Source: an uncultured Bacteroidota bacterium
GTDB lineage: Bacteria; Bacteroidota; Bacteroidia; Flavobacteriales; Flavobacteriaceae
NCBI GenBank assembly: GCA_902613595.1
Contig: CACMHY010000001.1
Span: 620,001-684,000, forward strand
Reading direction: 5' to 3'
DNA: 64,000 bases
Shown here: piece by piece, positions 25,327 through 35,480 of the stretch
How positions within the stretch are numbered: the stretch's first letter is position 1
Layout of the letters: each line of letters opens with the position of its first letter
The notes under the pieces: model-generated
Seen by the model: only the letters and a program-made list of their open reading frames with translations
Database searches by the model: none
Told to the model about the DNA's origin: nothing
Program-made: the position numbers and the translations under genes

Positions 25327-26635
25327 AAATTGCCCTGTAAATATCATTACCATTAGCATATAAAACTAAAGACAAAAGCAAAAAGAATCCAAACATTTGT
25401 GCATATTCCATAAACTTATCGTTAGGTTTTCTTCCAGTTACAATCTCATAAAAAAGAAACATCACGTGACCGCCGTCAAGTGCCGGAATAGGTAAAATAT
25501 TCATAAATGCTAAAATGATAGATATTAATGCTGTACTTGACCAAAAGCCTTTCCAGTCCCATTGACTAGGAAACATATTACCAATTGCCCCAAATCCACC
25601 TAGTTGTGAAGCCCCTTTGGGTGTAAATATGTACTTAAATTGTGCGATGTAATCTCTTAAGGTCCAATAACCATAATCAAAACCCTCAACTATACTTTTA
25701 CCTAAACTCAATTTCACTAGTTCAAAGGAGAAAAAGTCTGTTTTTGGATAAACTCCTAAAGTACCGTCCTCCCTTGTTACTGCGCTAAATGATACGGTGC
25801 TTTGATTTCTTTCAACAACCAAATCAATTTCTTTAGAATCTGTAGTCATATAATTTTTAAAATCACTCCAACTGGAAATTTGATTGCCATTCAAGCTTAG
25901 TATTTTATCATCTGACAAGAGTCCAATTCTACTTGCTGGGGAATTTGGAATAACACTATCAATTACAGCCGGGAGGACAGGAACAAATGGAATCATCTGA
26001 CCAGATTCAAAAATTTGAGTACCAATATTGTCTGGTACATAAATTGTAGCTAAACCTCCGTTTTTTCTTCTTACTCTCACTTCATTAACCTCACGAAGTA
26101 AAAAGTATTTATTTATGTCTAATACATTTTCTAAGCTTTCCCCATCAACACTTAGAATTTGATCCCCTGTTTCAAAACCTAGCTGGGAAACAATTGGTGT
26201 AGGCTCTAAACCCATTGGCAAATCTTCTGAGGCTAGGGTGTATTTCCCCCATACAAAGAGAATCATCATATAAATCAGAAATCCGAGAATAAGATTAACA
26301 GTTACTCCTCCTAGCATTATAATTAACCGTTGCCATGCAGGTTTGGATCTAAATTCCCATGGCTTAGGTGGTTGTAACATTTGCTCCTTATCCATGCTTT
26401 CATCTATCATACCTGATATTTTAACATAACCTCCTAGTGGTAACCATCCTATACCATAAGTTGTTTCACCTATTTTCTTTTTTAATAGGGCAAATTTGAC
26501 ATCAAAAAAAAGAAAGAATTTTTCAACTCTTGTCTTGAAAATACGAGCTGGAATAAAATGCCCCAATTCATGAAGTATAATCAGTAAGGATAAGCTCAAA
26601 AGTAATTGAACAGCTTTAACAATAAATGGGCTCAT
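25319..26635 (-). CDS. rseP: RIP metalloprotease RseP (site-2 protease)
   Basis: A 438-residue intramembrane zinc protease. The zinc motif HELGH is at residues 22-26 in the first membrane helix, the third ligand lies in the PALDGGHVMFLFYE (LDG) motif near residue 385, and two PDZ domains lie between them (IVSQLGFETGDQILSVDG and VIPNSPASRIGLLSDDKILSLNG). It should cut membrane-bound anti-sigma factors or leftover signal peptides. The length and the two PDZ domains are as in other Bacteroidota. It diverges from the SCO1-like gene. Confidence 0.95.
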   Translation of the reverse strand: MSPFIVKAVQLLLSLSLLIILHELGHFIPARIFKTRVEKFFLFFDVKFALLKKKIGETTYGIGWLPLGGYVKISGMIDESMDKEQMLQPPKPWEFRSKPAWQRLIIMLGGVTVNLILGFLIYMMILFVWGKYTLASEDLPMGLEPTPIVSQLGFETGDQILSVDGESLENVLDINKYFLLREVNEVRVRRKNGGLATIYVPDNIGTQIFESGQMIPFVPVLPAVIDSVIPNSPASRIGLLSDDKILSLNGNQISSWSDFKNYMTTDSKEIDLVVERNQSTVSFSAVTREDGTLGVYPKTDFFSFELVKLSLGKSIVEGFDYGYWTLRDYIAQFKYIFTPKGASQLGGFGAIGNMFPSQWDWKGFWSSTALISIILAFMNILPIPALDGGHVMFLFYEIVTGRKPNDKFMEYAQMFGFFLLLSLVLYANGNDIYRAIFT

Positions 26636-26770
26636 ATTAAAACTTTAAGCAGCAAAATTAGTACAATCGATACCATAATAAAAATGAAATTCAATAGGAT
26701 TTAACTTACTTTTTAAATATTAGGCTAAATATAGATTATAAATCCTCTAAATTTGAGGGAAAAAAGGTAT

Positions 26771-27448
26771 ATGATTAAATTCTTTACTCGCTACAAAACT
26801 TTTTTGGCAATAATGGCAGTTATCTCATCTGTTATTCTAATGCTGTTTTATAATGCTCTCAAACCAGAAGAAAAATTACCTGTCTACCAACCAGCTTCAA
26901 TAAATTATGAATTGGTGGACCAAAGCTTACAACATGTTAAAAAGTTTCATGAAATAGGTCCTTTTTCTTTAACTAATCAAAATGGGCTAGAAATCACAGA
27001 ACAGTATTATGAAGATAAAATTTATGTAGCAGATTTTTTCTTTACCACCTGTCCAGGAATATGTCCTAAGATGACTGCAAATATGGGATTAATTCAAGAA
27101 GCTTTAAAGGAAGATAACCAAGTTAAATTAGTCTCTTTTAGCGTAACACCTGAAATAGATTCTGTGCCTCAACTTAAAAAATATGCAATTGAAAAGGGGG
27201 TTATAGACACTAAGTGGAATCTTTTAACTGGTGATAAAAAACATATCTATGACTTAGCACGAAAGTCATTTTTTGCAGCAAAAAATGATGGTGATGGTGG
27301 AAAAAATGATATGATACATACTGAGAATTTCATTTTAGTTGATCCAGATAAACGTATCAGAGGATTTTATGACGGTACCGACACATCTGAGATGAAATCC
27401 CTACTTTATGACATCCGAGTTCTAAAAAAGGAGTACTCCCGTATTTAA
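26771..27448 (+). CDS. SCO1/SenC-type copper chaperone-like thioredoxin-fold protein
   Basis: A 225-residue protein anchored by one N-terminal helix (about 11-30) with a periplasmic thioredoxin fold. The copper motif CPGIC is at Cys94 and Cys98, and the third ligand His183 is in MIHTENF. Such proteins deliver copper to, or reduce the CuA site of, cytochrome c oxidase. ATG at 26771 follows an A/G-rich stretch (GGGAAAAAAGG). A TTG at 26753 is also in frame but lies within a TAAATTTG promoter-like box (26748-26755). It is followed by feoA after 68 bases on the same strand. Confidence 0.9.
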   Translation: MIKFFTRYKTFLAIMAVISSVILMLFYNALKPEEKLPVYQPASINYELVDQSLQHVKKFHEIGPFSLTNQNGLEITEQYYEDKIYVADFFFTTCPGICPKMTANMGLIQEALKEDNQVKLVSFSVTPEIDSVPQLKKYAIEKGVIDTKWNLLTGDKKHIYDLARKSFFAAKNDGDGGKNDMIHTENFILVDPDKRIRGFYDGTDTSEMKSLLYDIRVLKKEYSRI

Positions 27449-27516
27449 TTTTATATCAGTTGATAAATTTTAGAAGGTAATTTCCCTACTTTTACTCTTT
27501 AAAATCATTCTAGATA

Positions 27517-27744
27517 GTGATCCCATTAAGTCAGCTAAAATTTGGTGATAATGCATGTATCGAATCAATTGAAATTGATAAAATCCCTTTAAAACTTATT
27601 GAAATGGGCTGTTTACCCGGCAATTTTATTACAATGATTCAAAAAGCTCCATTTGACGACCCACTATACCTCAAAGTTGATGAAACCCATCTAGCAATAA
27701 GAAAAGAAACGGCCAAATTCATTTTTGTTAAGCTAATCAAATAA
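27517..27744 (+). CDS. feoA: Ferrous iron transport protein A
   Basis: A 75-residue SH3-like FeoA protein, with family features CIESIEIDKIPLKLIEMGCLPGNFITM and the closing strand HLAIRKETAKFIFVKL. It starts with GTG; no ATG is available. It precedes feoB by three bases, so the two are co-translated. FeoA is thought to modulate FeoB at the inner membrane. Confidence 0.92.
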   Translation: MIPLSQLKFGDNACIESIEIDKIPLKLIEMGCLPGNFITMIQKAPFDDPLYLKVDETHLAIRKETAKFIFVKLIK

Positions 27745-27747
27745 AAT

Positions 27748-29838
27748 ATGAGCAAGTCTCTTAATATTGCATTGTTGGGAAACCCAAATACAGGAAAAAC
27801 ATCTCTGTTTAACAGTCTAACCGGTCTATCTCAAAAGGTGGGAAATTATCCAGGTGTTACAGTTGAAAAAAAAGAGGGAATATGCAAGCTTGATAGGACA
27901 ACAAAAGGATATTTTATTGACTTACCTGGGACATACAGCATAAATTCTTCATCAATAGATGAAAGTATAGTTGTTGAACTTCTTCTAAACAAAAACAACA
28001 AAGATTTTCCAGATTTAGCTTTGGTAATAGCCGATGTTGAAAATTTAAAAAGAAACTTGTTGTTATTTACTCAAGTTAAAGACTTGGGAATACCAACTCT
28101 ACTTGTCATTAATATGGCAGATCAAATGAAACGTAAAGGAATTTCATTAGATATACCAATTTTAGAGCAAACGCTTGAAACCAAAATTGCCCTCGTGAGT
28201 ACACGTGAAAATACTGGCTTAGACGAATTGAAAAAATTAATTTTGAACTATAGAATTATTTCTAATAAACCGCTTATTCAAATTAATTCTATTGATAAAA
28301 AATACTTTGAAAATCTTGAAAACGCTTTCCCTGGACAATTACTTTACAAACTTTGGTTAATTATAACACAGGATGCAAATTTTGGAGCAATTGAGAGAAC
28401 CCTTATATCAGATATTTCAAAATTTCAAACAAAATCTAAATCTGAAATCAAACGTCTACAACAAAAGGAAACAATTAAACGCTACCAATTTATTAATAGT
28501 GTTTTAAAGAAGGGGTTACAAATTGATAAAGGATCTGCGACTGATTTTAGAAGTAAATTAGATCAAATTCTTATTCACAAGTTTTGGGGTTATCTAATTT
28601 TCTTTTCAATACTTATGATAATATTTCAATCTATTTTTAGTTGGAGTGAAATGCCAATGGATTTTATTGATAATTGTTTTAATTATTTAAGCAGTTTGGC
28701 CTCAAATAATTTACCAAACGGTGTGTTTACAGACCTCTTATCACAAGGAATTATTCCCGGCCTTGGTGGAATAGTTATTTTCATTCCTCAGATTGCATTT
28801 TTATTTCTTTTTTTATCTATACTGGAAGAAACAGGTTATATGAGTAGGGTTGTATTTTTAATGGATAGAGGACTACGTCGTTTTGGTCTTAGCGGAAAAA
28901 GTATAATCCCTTTAATTTCTGGAACAGCCTGTGCTATACCAGCAATAATGTCAACAAGAAATATTGAGTCATGGAAAGAGCGCCTAATTACTATTTTAGT
29001 TACTCCATTTACTACATGCTCTGCGCGTTTACCAGTTTATGCAATACTAATTGCGCTGGTAATTCCTGATGGTTACTTTCTCGGCTTTAGTTATAAAGGG
29101 TTGATGTTAATGTTTTTATATTTAATTGGTTTTCTTATGGCACTAGGGATTGCTTGGATCTTAACTACTACCCTATCAATTAGTTCTAAGAGCTACTTTG
29201 TTGTTGAATTACCCAATTATAAGATTCCATTAATTAAAGATGTTGCTCTGACTGTCTGGGGAAAAACAAAAAGTTTTGTGGAAGGAGCTGGAAAAATAAT
29301 ATTAGCGATATCCATTTTACTATGGATTTTAGCTTCATATGGACCTGGTAAAAATTTTAATCAAGCTGAAAATATTATTCAAAAGAAATATCCTGAGCTT
29401 GCAGAAAAAGAAATAGAATTAAAAACCAACGCATTCAAATTAGAGAATTCATACGTAGGGGTTTTAGGAAGATCAATAGAACCTATAATAACACCATTGG
29501 GTTATGATTGGAAAATTGGAATAGCAATAATCACCTCCTTTGCTGCAAGAGAGGTTTTTGTGGGAACACTCGCAACTATATATAGTGTTCAGAGTGACGA
29601 TAACGATACTATTAAAAATAAAATGGCTTCAGAAATAAGGAAAGATGGGAAGTTATTATTTAATTTAGCAAGTGGAACTTCATTAATGATTTTTTATGCT
29701 TTTGCCATGCAATGTATGAGCACACTTGCTGTCGTAAAAAAAGAAACTAACTCATGGAAATGGCCACTAGGCCAGCTATTCTTCATGACAATAATAGCTT
29801 ATTTCATTTCATTTCTAACTTATCAAATTTTATCATAA
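27748..29838 (+). CDS. feoB: Ferrous iron transporter B
   Basis: A 696-residue GTPase-permease. The N-terminal G domain has G1 GNPNTGKT (11-18), the T-rich switch (NYPGVTVEKK), G3 DLPGTYS and G4 NMADQ. A helical spacer follows and then the polytopic permease with two Gate regions (SGTACAIPAIMSTR with CSARLPVY, and TSFAAREVFVGTLA). It imports Fe2+ across the inner membrane. The length is slightly below the E. coli type, as is usual in Bacteroidota. Its stop overlaps by one base the start of a small Cys-rich partner. Confidence 0.97.
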   Translation: MSKSLNIALLGNPNTGKTSLFNSLTGLSQKVGNYPGVTVEKKEGICKLDRTTKGYFIDLPGTYSINSSSIDESIVVELLLNKNNKDFPDLALVIADVENLKRNLLLFTQVKDLGIPTLLVINMADQMKRKGISLDIPILEQTLETKIALVSTRENTGLDELKKLILNYRIISNKPLIQINSIDKKYFENLENAFPGQLLYKLWLIITQDANFGAIERTLISDISKFQTKSKSEIKRLQQKETIKRYQFINSVLKKGLQIDKGSATDFRSKLDQILIHKFWGYLIFFSILMIIFQSIFSWSEMPMDFIDNCFNYLSSLASNNLPNGVFTDLLSQGIIPGLGGIVIFIPQIAFLFLFLSILEETGYMSRVVFLMDRGLRRFGLSGKSIIPLISGTACAIPAIMSTRNIESWKERLITILVTPFTTCSARLPVYAILIALVIPDGYFLGFSYKGLMLMFLYLIGFLMALGIAWILTTTLSISSKSYFVVELPNYKIPLIKDVALTVWGKTKSFVEGAGKIILAISILLWILASYGPGKNFNQAENIIQKKYPELAEKEIELKTNAFKLENSYVGVLGRSIEPIITPLGYDWKIGIAIITSFAAREVFVGTLATIYSVQSDDNDTIKNKMASEIRKDGKLLFNLASGTSLMIFYAFAMQCMSTLAVVKKETNSWKWPLGQLFFMTIIAYFISFLTYQILS

Positions 29839-29969
29839 TGGATTTGATACAAGGCTTTTTAGTTTTTCTGTCAGGAATATGTGCATTGCTATTTTTATTC
29901 AAAAAGTTTTTTTTTAAAAGAAAACTAGCAAATAAAAAAGGTTGTGATGATAATTGTGATTGTCATTAA
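29838..29969 (+). CDS. FeoB-associated Cys-rich membrane protein
   Basis: A 43-residue protein with one transmembrane helix (FLVFLSGICALLFLF), a basic stretch and a Cys-rich end CDDNCDCH. It starts in the TAATG overlap with the feoB stop, so it is translationally coupled. Small proteins of this layout accompany feoB in many Bacteroidota and may replace FeoC. It could bind Fe2+ through the terminal Cys/His cluster. Confidence 0.85.
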   Translation: MDLIQGFLVFLSGICALLFLFKKFFFKRKLANKKGCDDNCDCH

Positions 29970-30028
29970 TATTAAGTAACTAAAATTGTTATAAATTACT
30001 TTTTGTCAATCTACATAATATAAAATCT

Positions 30029-30044
30029 TATATCTTTAGATATA
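30029..30044. promoter_or_regulatory. Inverted repeat, possible operator of the MFS gene
   Basis: TATATCT-TT-AGATATA is a perfect 7-2-7 palindrome ending 21 bases before the MFS start codon. It includes TATCTTTA, a near match to the Bacteroidota -7 box. Confidence 0.4.
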
Positions 30045-30065
30045 CAAATTGAAATAAACTTAACA

Positions 30066-31277
30066 ATGACTAATTCTAACAGATTATTTTACGGTAGCTG
30101 CTTCGCTTTAATAACTACAGCCCTCTCATTTAGCATTCGTGCTGGGATTTTACCTCAACTTGGTGAAGAATTTCTTCTCGATGCCCAACAACTAGGATTT
30201 ATAAATTCAATGTGGTTTCTTGGTTTCCCTATATCAATGATTTTAGGTGGTCTTTTTTACCACTCAATAGGTCCAAAACGTATCATGCAATTTGCATTTT
30301 TGACTCACACCATTGGAATTATTCTGACTATTTATTCTGGAGGTTATTCGGGTTTACTTCTTTCAACACTTTTAATTGGAATAGGAAATGGTTGCACTGA
30401 AGCAGCATGTAATCCAATGATTGCTGATGCATATGAAGGGAAAAAAATGAATACTTTACTCAATAGGTTTCATATGTGGTTTCCTGGAGGAATAGTTTTA
30501 GGAAGTGTCGTCTCCTTACTTATGACAAATGCGGGTTTAGGATGGCAAGCACAGATTTGGATAATTATGATCCCTACATTAATTTATGCTTACCTTTTTA
30601 TGGGTCAAGAATTTCCTAAGCCCAAAGTAGAAGCTGCAGCATCTGTTAGTGAAAATTTAAAAGCAATGGCATCTCCTGTCTACATATTTATCTTGGCTTG
30701 TATGGCATTAACTGCTATTTCTGAATTCGGTCCACAACAATGGACAAGCCTTATAATGTCTAATAGTGGTGCACATCCTATGGTCATTCTTGCTTTAATT
30801 ACTGGTTTAATGGCCGTAGGCCGTTATTTTGGAGGAGACATTGTACATAGATTAGATCAAACTGGTGTTCTCCTTGGTTCAGCTGTTTTAGCCTCGATAG
30901 GAATTTTTCTTTTCAGTACCCAAACAGGTACTATGGTTTATGTAGCAGCTATATTTTTTGCTATGGGTATTTGTTATTTCTGGCCAAATATGATTGGTTT
31001 TGTAGCTGAAAAAATTCCTGCTAGTGGTGCATTAGGAATGTCAATTGTTGGAGGTATGGGAATGTTTTCAACTTCTATTTTCCAACCTATCATTGGTTCA
31101 TGGATTGATAAATCTACAGAAATACAAAAATCTTCTGGGCTTTCAGGTCCAGATTTAGACCTAGCCGTGGGACAAGAAACTTTAACATATATGATCTCTT
31201 TTCCAGGAATCCTTATAATTCTATTTACAATACTTTATTTTTGGCAAAAGGGAGCTTTTAAAGTATCAAGGGCATAG
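30066..31277 (+). CDS. MFS transporter
   Basis: A 403-residue protein with about twelve hydrophobic segments. The MFS A-motif-like loop is GLFYHSIGPKRIM between helices 2 and 3. Conserved helix features include GIGNGCTEAACNPMIADAY and RFHMWFPGGIVLGS, which recall the FHS/sugar-porter-like MFS members common in Bacteroidota. The substrate cannot be told; a sugar or other small organic solute is plausible. It stands alone with a bidirectional terminator at its end. Confidence 0.85.
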   Translation: MTNSNRLFYGSCFALITTALSFSIRAGILPQLGEEFLLDAQQLGFINSMWFLGFPISMILGGLFYHSIGPKRIMQFAFLTHTIGIILTIYSGGYSGLLLSTLLIGIGNGCTEAACNPMIADAYEGKKMNTLLNRFHMWFPGGIVLGSVVSLLMTNAGLGWQAQIWIIMIPTLIYAYLFMGQEFPKPKVEAAASVSENLKAMASPVYIFILACMALTAISEFGPQQWTSLIMSNSGAHPMVILALITGLMAVGRYFGGDIVHRLDQTGVLLGSAVLASIGIFLFSTQTGTMVYVAAIFFAMGICYFWPNMIGFVAEKIPASGALGMSIVGGMGMFSTSIFQPIIGSWIDKSTEIQKSSGLSGPDLDLAVGQETLTYMISFPGILIILFTILYFWQKGAFKVSRA

Positions 31278-31281
31278 AATA

Positions 31282-31312
31282 TTAAAAACCCACCTTTAAG
31301 GTGGTTTTTAAT
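31282..31312. terminator. Bidirectional Rho-independent terminator
   Basis: CCACC (31290-31294) pairs with GGTGG (31300-31304) with A and T runs on either side, between the convergent MFS and pepP genes. Confidence 0.8.
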
Positions 31313-32600
31313 TATTCATTAAGTCTTCAATCTCCTCGACTTCAATTGGAATCTTCGACATTAAATTTAGTGGAGCACCAGATTTTTGAATAACAACATC
31401 ATCTTCCAAACGGATTCCTAATCCTTCGTCTGGTATATATATCCCGGGTTCAACGGTAAAGACCATATTAGCCTCCATAGGCAAATGTAAAAGGCCGTAG
31501 TCATGTGTATTTAAGCCTAAATGGTGTGAAGTTCCATGCATAAAATATTTTTTATATGCAGGATTTTTTATGGTTTCGTTTTGAACATCCGATTTGTCTA
31601 AAAGGCCCAATTTAAGTAGCTCTGAAGTCATGATTTTTCCAACTTCTACATGAAAATCTTTCCAAATAACACCAGTCCTTAAGAGTTTTGTAGCTTCATT
31701 TTTTACAAATAAAACAGAATTATAAATCTCTTTTTGACGTTTAGTAAACCTCCCTGAAACAGGTAACGTCCTTGTTAGATCAGCTGAATAATTTCCATAT
31801 TCTGCAGCAACATCCATAAGTATTAATTCACCCGATTTACATTGCTTATTATTTTCTATATAATGTAAAATATTGGCATTTTTACCTGAAGCAATTATAG
31901 GTTCATATGCAAATCCCCTAGATCTGTTTCTGATGAACTCATGTATCAACTCTGCTTCAATTTCATACTCCCATACTCCAGGTTTTATAAATGATAGTAT
32001 TCGGCGGATACCTTTTTCAGTGATGTCACACGCTATTTGTATTTGTTGAATTTCTTCTTGCGTCTTAACAGCCCTTAATTCCTGTAATATAGGATTGCTT
32101 TTAGCAGTTTTATGTGCAGGGTAATTATCCTTACACCATTTAATAAACCGATCCTCCCTAGTCTCTGTTTCAACATTCTGACGATAATGTTCGTTGGTGT
32201 TAAAATAAAAAGTTTCACATTGAGTACTTAATTGTTGAAAAATACTCTTAAAATCGTCTAACCACAAAATTGTTTCAATACCGCTTAACTCTCGAGCTTG
32301 TTGTTTATTTAATTTAGCACCTTCCCAAATAATAATCTTTGGATTTGTTTTTCTTACAAATAAGATTTCTCTATACTTAGGATTCAAAGAGTCAGGAAAT
32401 AGTAGAAGAATTGTCTGTTCTTGATCAATACCAGATAAATAAAATATATCTCGGTGTTGATGGAAAGGTATAGTGCTGTCAGCGCTAATCGGATAAATAT
32501 CATTTGAATTAAATACCGCTAAACTTTTTGATTTCATTTGACTTGTAAAAGCCTTTCTGGTCTTTTTGTAAAAAGAGTTTGAAATGGGTTTATATTTCAT
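31308..32600 (-). CDS. pepP: Xaa-Pro aminopeptidase (aminopeptidase P)
   Basis: A 430-residue M24B metallopeptidase. It has an N-terminal AMP_N domain (about 1-140) and a C-terminal pita-bread domain with the metal ligands in order: DVAAEYGNYSADLTRT (two Asp), HGTSHHLGLNTHDYG (His), VEPGIYI (Glu) and GLGIRLEDDVVI (Glu). It removes N-terminal residues preceding proline in the cytoplasm. A second, shorter M24 protein is at 59329-60012. Confidence 0.93.
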   Translation of the reverse strand: MKYKPISNSFYKKTRKAFTSQMKSKSLAVFNSNDIYPISADSTIPFHQHRDIFYLSGIDQEQTILLLFPDSLNPKYREILFVRKTNPKIIIWEGAKLNKQQARELSGIETILWLDDFKSIFQQLSTQCETFYFNTNEHYRQNVETETREDRFIKWCKDNYPAHKTAKSNPILQELRAVKTQEEIQQIQIACDITEKGIRRILSFIKPGVWEYEIEAELIHEFIRNRSRGFAYEPIIASGKNANILHYIENNKQCKSGELILMDVAAEYGNYSADLTRTLPVSGRFTKRQKEIYNSVLFVKNEATKLLRTGVIWKDFHVEVGKIMTSELLKLGLLDKSDVQNETIKNPAYKKYFMHGTSHHLGLNTHDYGLLHLPMEANMVFTVEPGIYIPDEGLGIRLEDDVVIQKSGAPLNLMSKIPIEVEEIEDLMNN

Positions 32601-32748
32601 TTGATATTTTTTACGAAGATAATAGTTTTTAAACCCTAATTTGTTTAACTATTTTGTCAAAAAAAACATTATTTCAAAAATAAAATTCAACAAACTTTTT
32701 TTAATAGTTATTTATTTGTTCATAAAAGGTAAAAATTATGAAAACAGG

Positions 32749-32779
32749 TTTGCTGCTAAGCGTTTATGCCTTAATTTTG
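32749..32779 (+). promoter_or_regulatory. Bacteroidota-type promoter of sdhCAB
   Basis: TTTG (32749-32752), 19-base spacer, TAATTTTG (32772-32779). This matches the Bacteroidota sigma-70 consensus TTTG-N19-21-TAnnTTTG. The sdhC start is 20 bases downstream. Confidence 0.7.
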
Positions 32780-32799
32780 AATAACAAATTGAAAGACTT

Positions 32800-33459
32800 A
32801 TGAGCTTAACTGCCTCTTCAATAGGAAGAAAAGTAGCAATGGCACTCTCAGGAATATTTTTAGTGCTTTTTTTAACTCAGCACTTTAGCATTAATCTACT
32901 TTCTATTTTCAGTGAATCATTGTTTAATCAAGTCTCACATTTTATGGGAAACAATCCTATTGTCCAATTTATTCTTCAACCTATTTTAATTTTCGGCGTT
33001 TTGTTTCATTTTGTTATGGGGTTTGTTTTAGAACTCCAAAATTCGAAATCGCGCTCAACAAGTTATTCCGTTTACAAGGGAAAAACTAACGCTTCTTGGA
33101 TGTCACGCAATATGATTTTATCAGGAATTGTAATTTTATCCTTCCTTGGATTACATTTTTATGATTTTTGGGTTCCAGAAATGAATTACAAGTACGTTCA
33201 AGTTTTACCACTTGACCAAAACAGATATTTTGAAGAACTTGTCCATAAATTTGAAAGCCCAGTTAGAGTAGCGATTTACGCCCTTTCTTTCATTTTTTTA
33301 AGCTTGCACTTACTTCATGGGTTTGCTTCATCATTTCAGTCTGTGGGACTAAACAATAAGTACACTAAATCAATAAAATCTTTTACTACTGCATTTTCAA
33401 TAATCGTTCCTATCGGTTTTGTTTTTATTGCCGTATTTCATTATATAAATAAATTTTAA
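32800..33459 (+). CDS. sdhC: Succinate dehydrogenase cytochrome b subunit
   Basis: A 219-residue five-helix membrane anchor of the type B (single large subunit) succinate:quinone oxidoreductase. The first helix [21 protein letters not shown], the haem-ligand histidines in [17 protein letters not shown] and [11 protein letters not shown], and the C-terminal helix fit the family. It anchors SdhAB and passes electrons to menaquinone. The operon sdhCAB is complete, with a one-base gap to sdhA. Confidence 0.93.
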   Translation: MSLTASSIGRKVAMALSGIFLVLFLTQHFSINLLSIFSESLFNQVSHFMGNNPIVQFILQPILIFGVLFHFVMGFVLELQNSKSRSTSYSVYKGKTNASWMSRNMILSGIVILSFLGLHFYDFWVPEMNYKYVQVLPLDQNRYFEELVHKFESPVRVAIYALSFIFLSLHLLHGFASSFQSVGLNNKYTKSIKSFTTAFSIIVPIGFVFIAVFHYINKF

Positions 33460-33460
33460 T

Positions 33461-35464
33461 ATGGCTAAACTCGAATCAAAAATTCCAAACGGTCCTGTTG
33501 CTGAAAAGTGGACAAAGCATAAGGGTAAGATAAATTTGGTTAGCCCAGCTAATAAACGCTTAATTGATGTTATCGTTGTAGGAACTGGTTTAGCCGGTGC
33601 GTCTGCGTCAGCAACTCTTGCTGAATTGGGATATAATGTAAAAACCTTCTGTTTTCAAGATTCGCCTAGAAGAGCACACTCGATTGCTGCGCAAGGTGGA
33701 ATAAATGCTGCAAAAAATTATCAGGGGGATGGAGATTCAACATATCGTTTATTTTACGACACCATCAAAGGTGGCGACTATAGATCTCGAGAGGCAAATG
33801 TTCATCGTTTAGCAGAAGTATCAACTAATATAATCGATCAGTGCGTTGCTCAAGGTGTTCCTTTCGCTAGAGATTATGGCGGATTATTAGACAACCGGTC
33901 TTTTGGTGGTGTTCTGGTTTCAAGGACATTTTATGCAAAAGGTCAAACTGGCCAACAGCTTCTTTTGGGTGCTTATTCGGCTATGAACAGGCAAATTGGT
34001 CGCGGAAAAATTCAAATGTTCAACCGACATGAAATGATGGACATAGTTGTTATTGACGGTAAGGCACGTGGAATTATTACAAGAAACTTAGTTAATGGTA
34101 ATATTGAGCGCCACGGAGCACACGCAGTAGTTATTGCTTCTGGGGGCTATGGAAATGTATTTTTCTTGTCTACAAATGCGATGGGAAGTAATGTGTCTGC
34201 AACATGGAAAATTCACAAAAAAGGGGCATATTTTGCAAACCCTTGTTTTACTCAAATTCACCCCACCTGTATCCCAGTATCTGGTGATCACCAATCAAAA
34301 CTTACACTAATGTCGGAATCCTTAAGAAATGATGGTAGAATATGGGTGCCTAAAAAGCTAGAAGACGTAAAAGCTATCCGTGAAGGAAGCCTTAAACCTA
34401 CAGAGATTAAAGAAGAAGACAGAGATTATTATCTAGAGAGACGTTATCCTGCATTTGGAAATTTAGTACCTAGGGATGTTGCTTCCAGAGCAGCAAAGGA
34501 GCGCTGTGACGCTGGATTTGGTGTAAACAAAACAGGTGAAGCAGTTTATCTAGATTTTGCTTCTGCAATAACACGTTATGGAAAAGAACAAGCTCATGTA
34601 AAAGGTTTAAATGAAGATGACCCAATTTTAGTAAAGAAATTAGGACAACAAGTGGTTCGAGCAAAATATGGTAATCTATTTCAGATGTATGAAAAAATTG
34701 TTGACCAAAATCCTTATGAAACACCTATGATGATTTATCCAGCTGTACATTATACTATGGGTGGTGTTTGGGTTGACTATAACTTAATGACAACCATACC
34801 TGGCTGCTATGCAATTGGTGAAGCTAATTTTTCAGACCATGGAGCTAACCGCCTTGGTGCGTCAGCTTTAATGCAAGGACTAGCTGACGGATATTTTGTT
34901 CTTCCTTATACAATAGGTGATTATCTTGCAGATGACATTCGTACTGGTCCCATTGATACTAATCATCCTGAATTCGAGAAAGCCGAGGCTGCAGTTAATG
35001 CTCAAATCGAAGGTTTTCTAAGTAATCACGGAAAAAATTCAGTTGATTTTTATCACCGTAAACTAGGAAAAATAATGTGGGATAAATGTGGAATGTCAAG
35101 AAATGAAAAAGGTTTAAGGCAAGCAATAAAAGAAATTAATGAATTGCGTGAAGATTTTTATAAAAATGTAAATGTCCCGGGTAAATCTAACGAATTTAAT
35201 GAGCAATTGGCAAAAGCGGGACGTGTTGCAGACTTTTTAGAGCTCGGTGAGCTTTTTGCCAGAGATGCGCTTGAAAGAACAGAATCTTGTGGAGGACACT
35301 TTAGAGAAGAATCTCAAACACCTGAGGGTGAAGCATTAAGGGATGATAAAAATTTTACATTTGTCTCTGCATGGGAATCTAAAGGAAATCCGTCTAAGGC
35401 CAAGCTTCACAAAGAAGATTTAAAATATGAGGAAATTGAAGTAAGGACTAGATCCTATAAATAA
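33461..35464 (+). CDS. sdhA: Succinate dehydrogenase flavoprotein subunit
   Basis: A 667-residue flavoprotein. FAD-binding [12 protein letters not shown] is near residue 40, the His for covalent FAD is in [11 protein letters not shown], the substrate site includes the [11 protein letters not shown] and [10 protein letters not shown] stretches, and REANVHRLA is typical of the Bacteroidota/epsilon type. It oxidises succinate to fumarate in the TCA cycle. The length is normal. It is followed after 16 bases by sdhB. Confidence 0.97.
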   Translation: MAKLESKIPNGPVAEKWTKHKGKINLVSPANKRLIDVIVVGTGLAGASASATLAELGYNVKTFCFQDSPRRAHSIAAQGGINAAKNYQGDGDSTYRLFYDTIKGGDYRSREANVHRLAEVSTNIIDQCVAQGVPFARDYGGLLDNRSFGGVLVSRTFYAKGQTGQQLLLGAYSAMNRQIGRGKIQMFNRHEMMDIVVIDGKARGIITRNLVNGNIERHGAHAVVIASGGYGNVFFLSTNAMGSNVSATWKIHKKGAYFANPCFTQIHPTCIPVSGDHQSKLTLMSESLRNDGRIWVPKKLEDVKAIREGSLKPTEIKEEDRDYYLERRYPAFGNLVPRDVASRAAKERCDAGFGVNKTGEAVYLDFASAITRYGKEQAHVKGLNEDDPILVKKLGQQVVRAKYGNLFQMYEKIVDQNPYETPMMIYPAVHYTMGGVWVDYNLMTTIPGCYAIGEANFSDHGANRLGASALMQGLADGYFVLPYTIGDYLADDIRTGPIDTNHPEFEKAEAAVNAQIEGFLSNHGKNSVDFYHRKLGKIMWDKCGMSRNEKGLRQAIKEINELREDFYKNVNVPGKSNEFNEQLAKAGRVADFLELGELFARDALERTESCGGHFREESQTPEGEALRDDKNFTFVSAWESKGNPSKAKLHKEDLKYEEIEVRTRSYK

Positions 35465-35480
35465 AGACAAAAAACTAGAT

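Noticed and set aside
32738-32803. A 21-codon ORF beginning ATG at 32738 upstream of sdhC
   Set aside because: It spans the promoter boxes of sdhC and so would not be transcribed from that promoter; it is probably chance.
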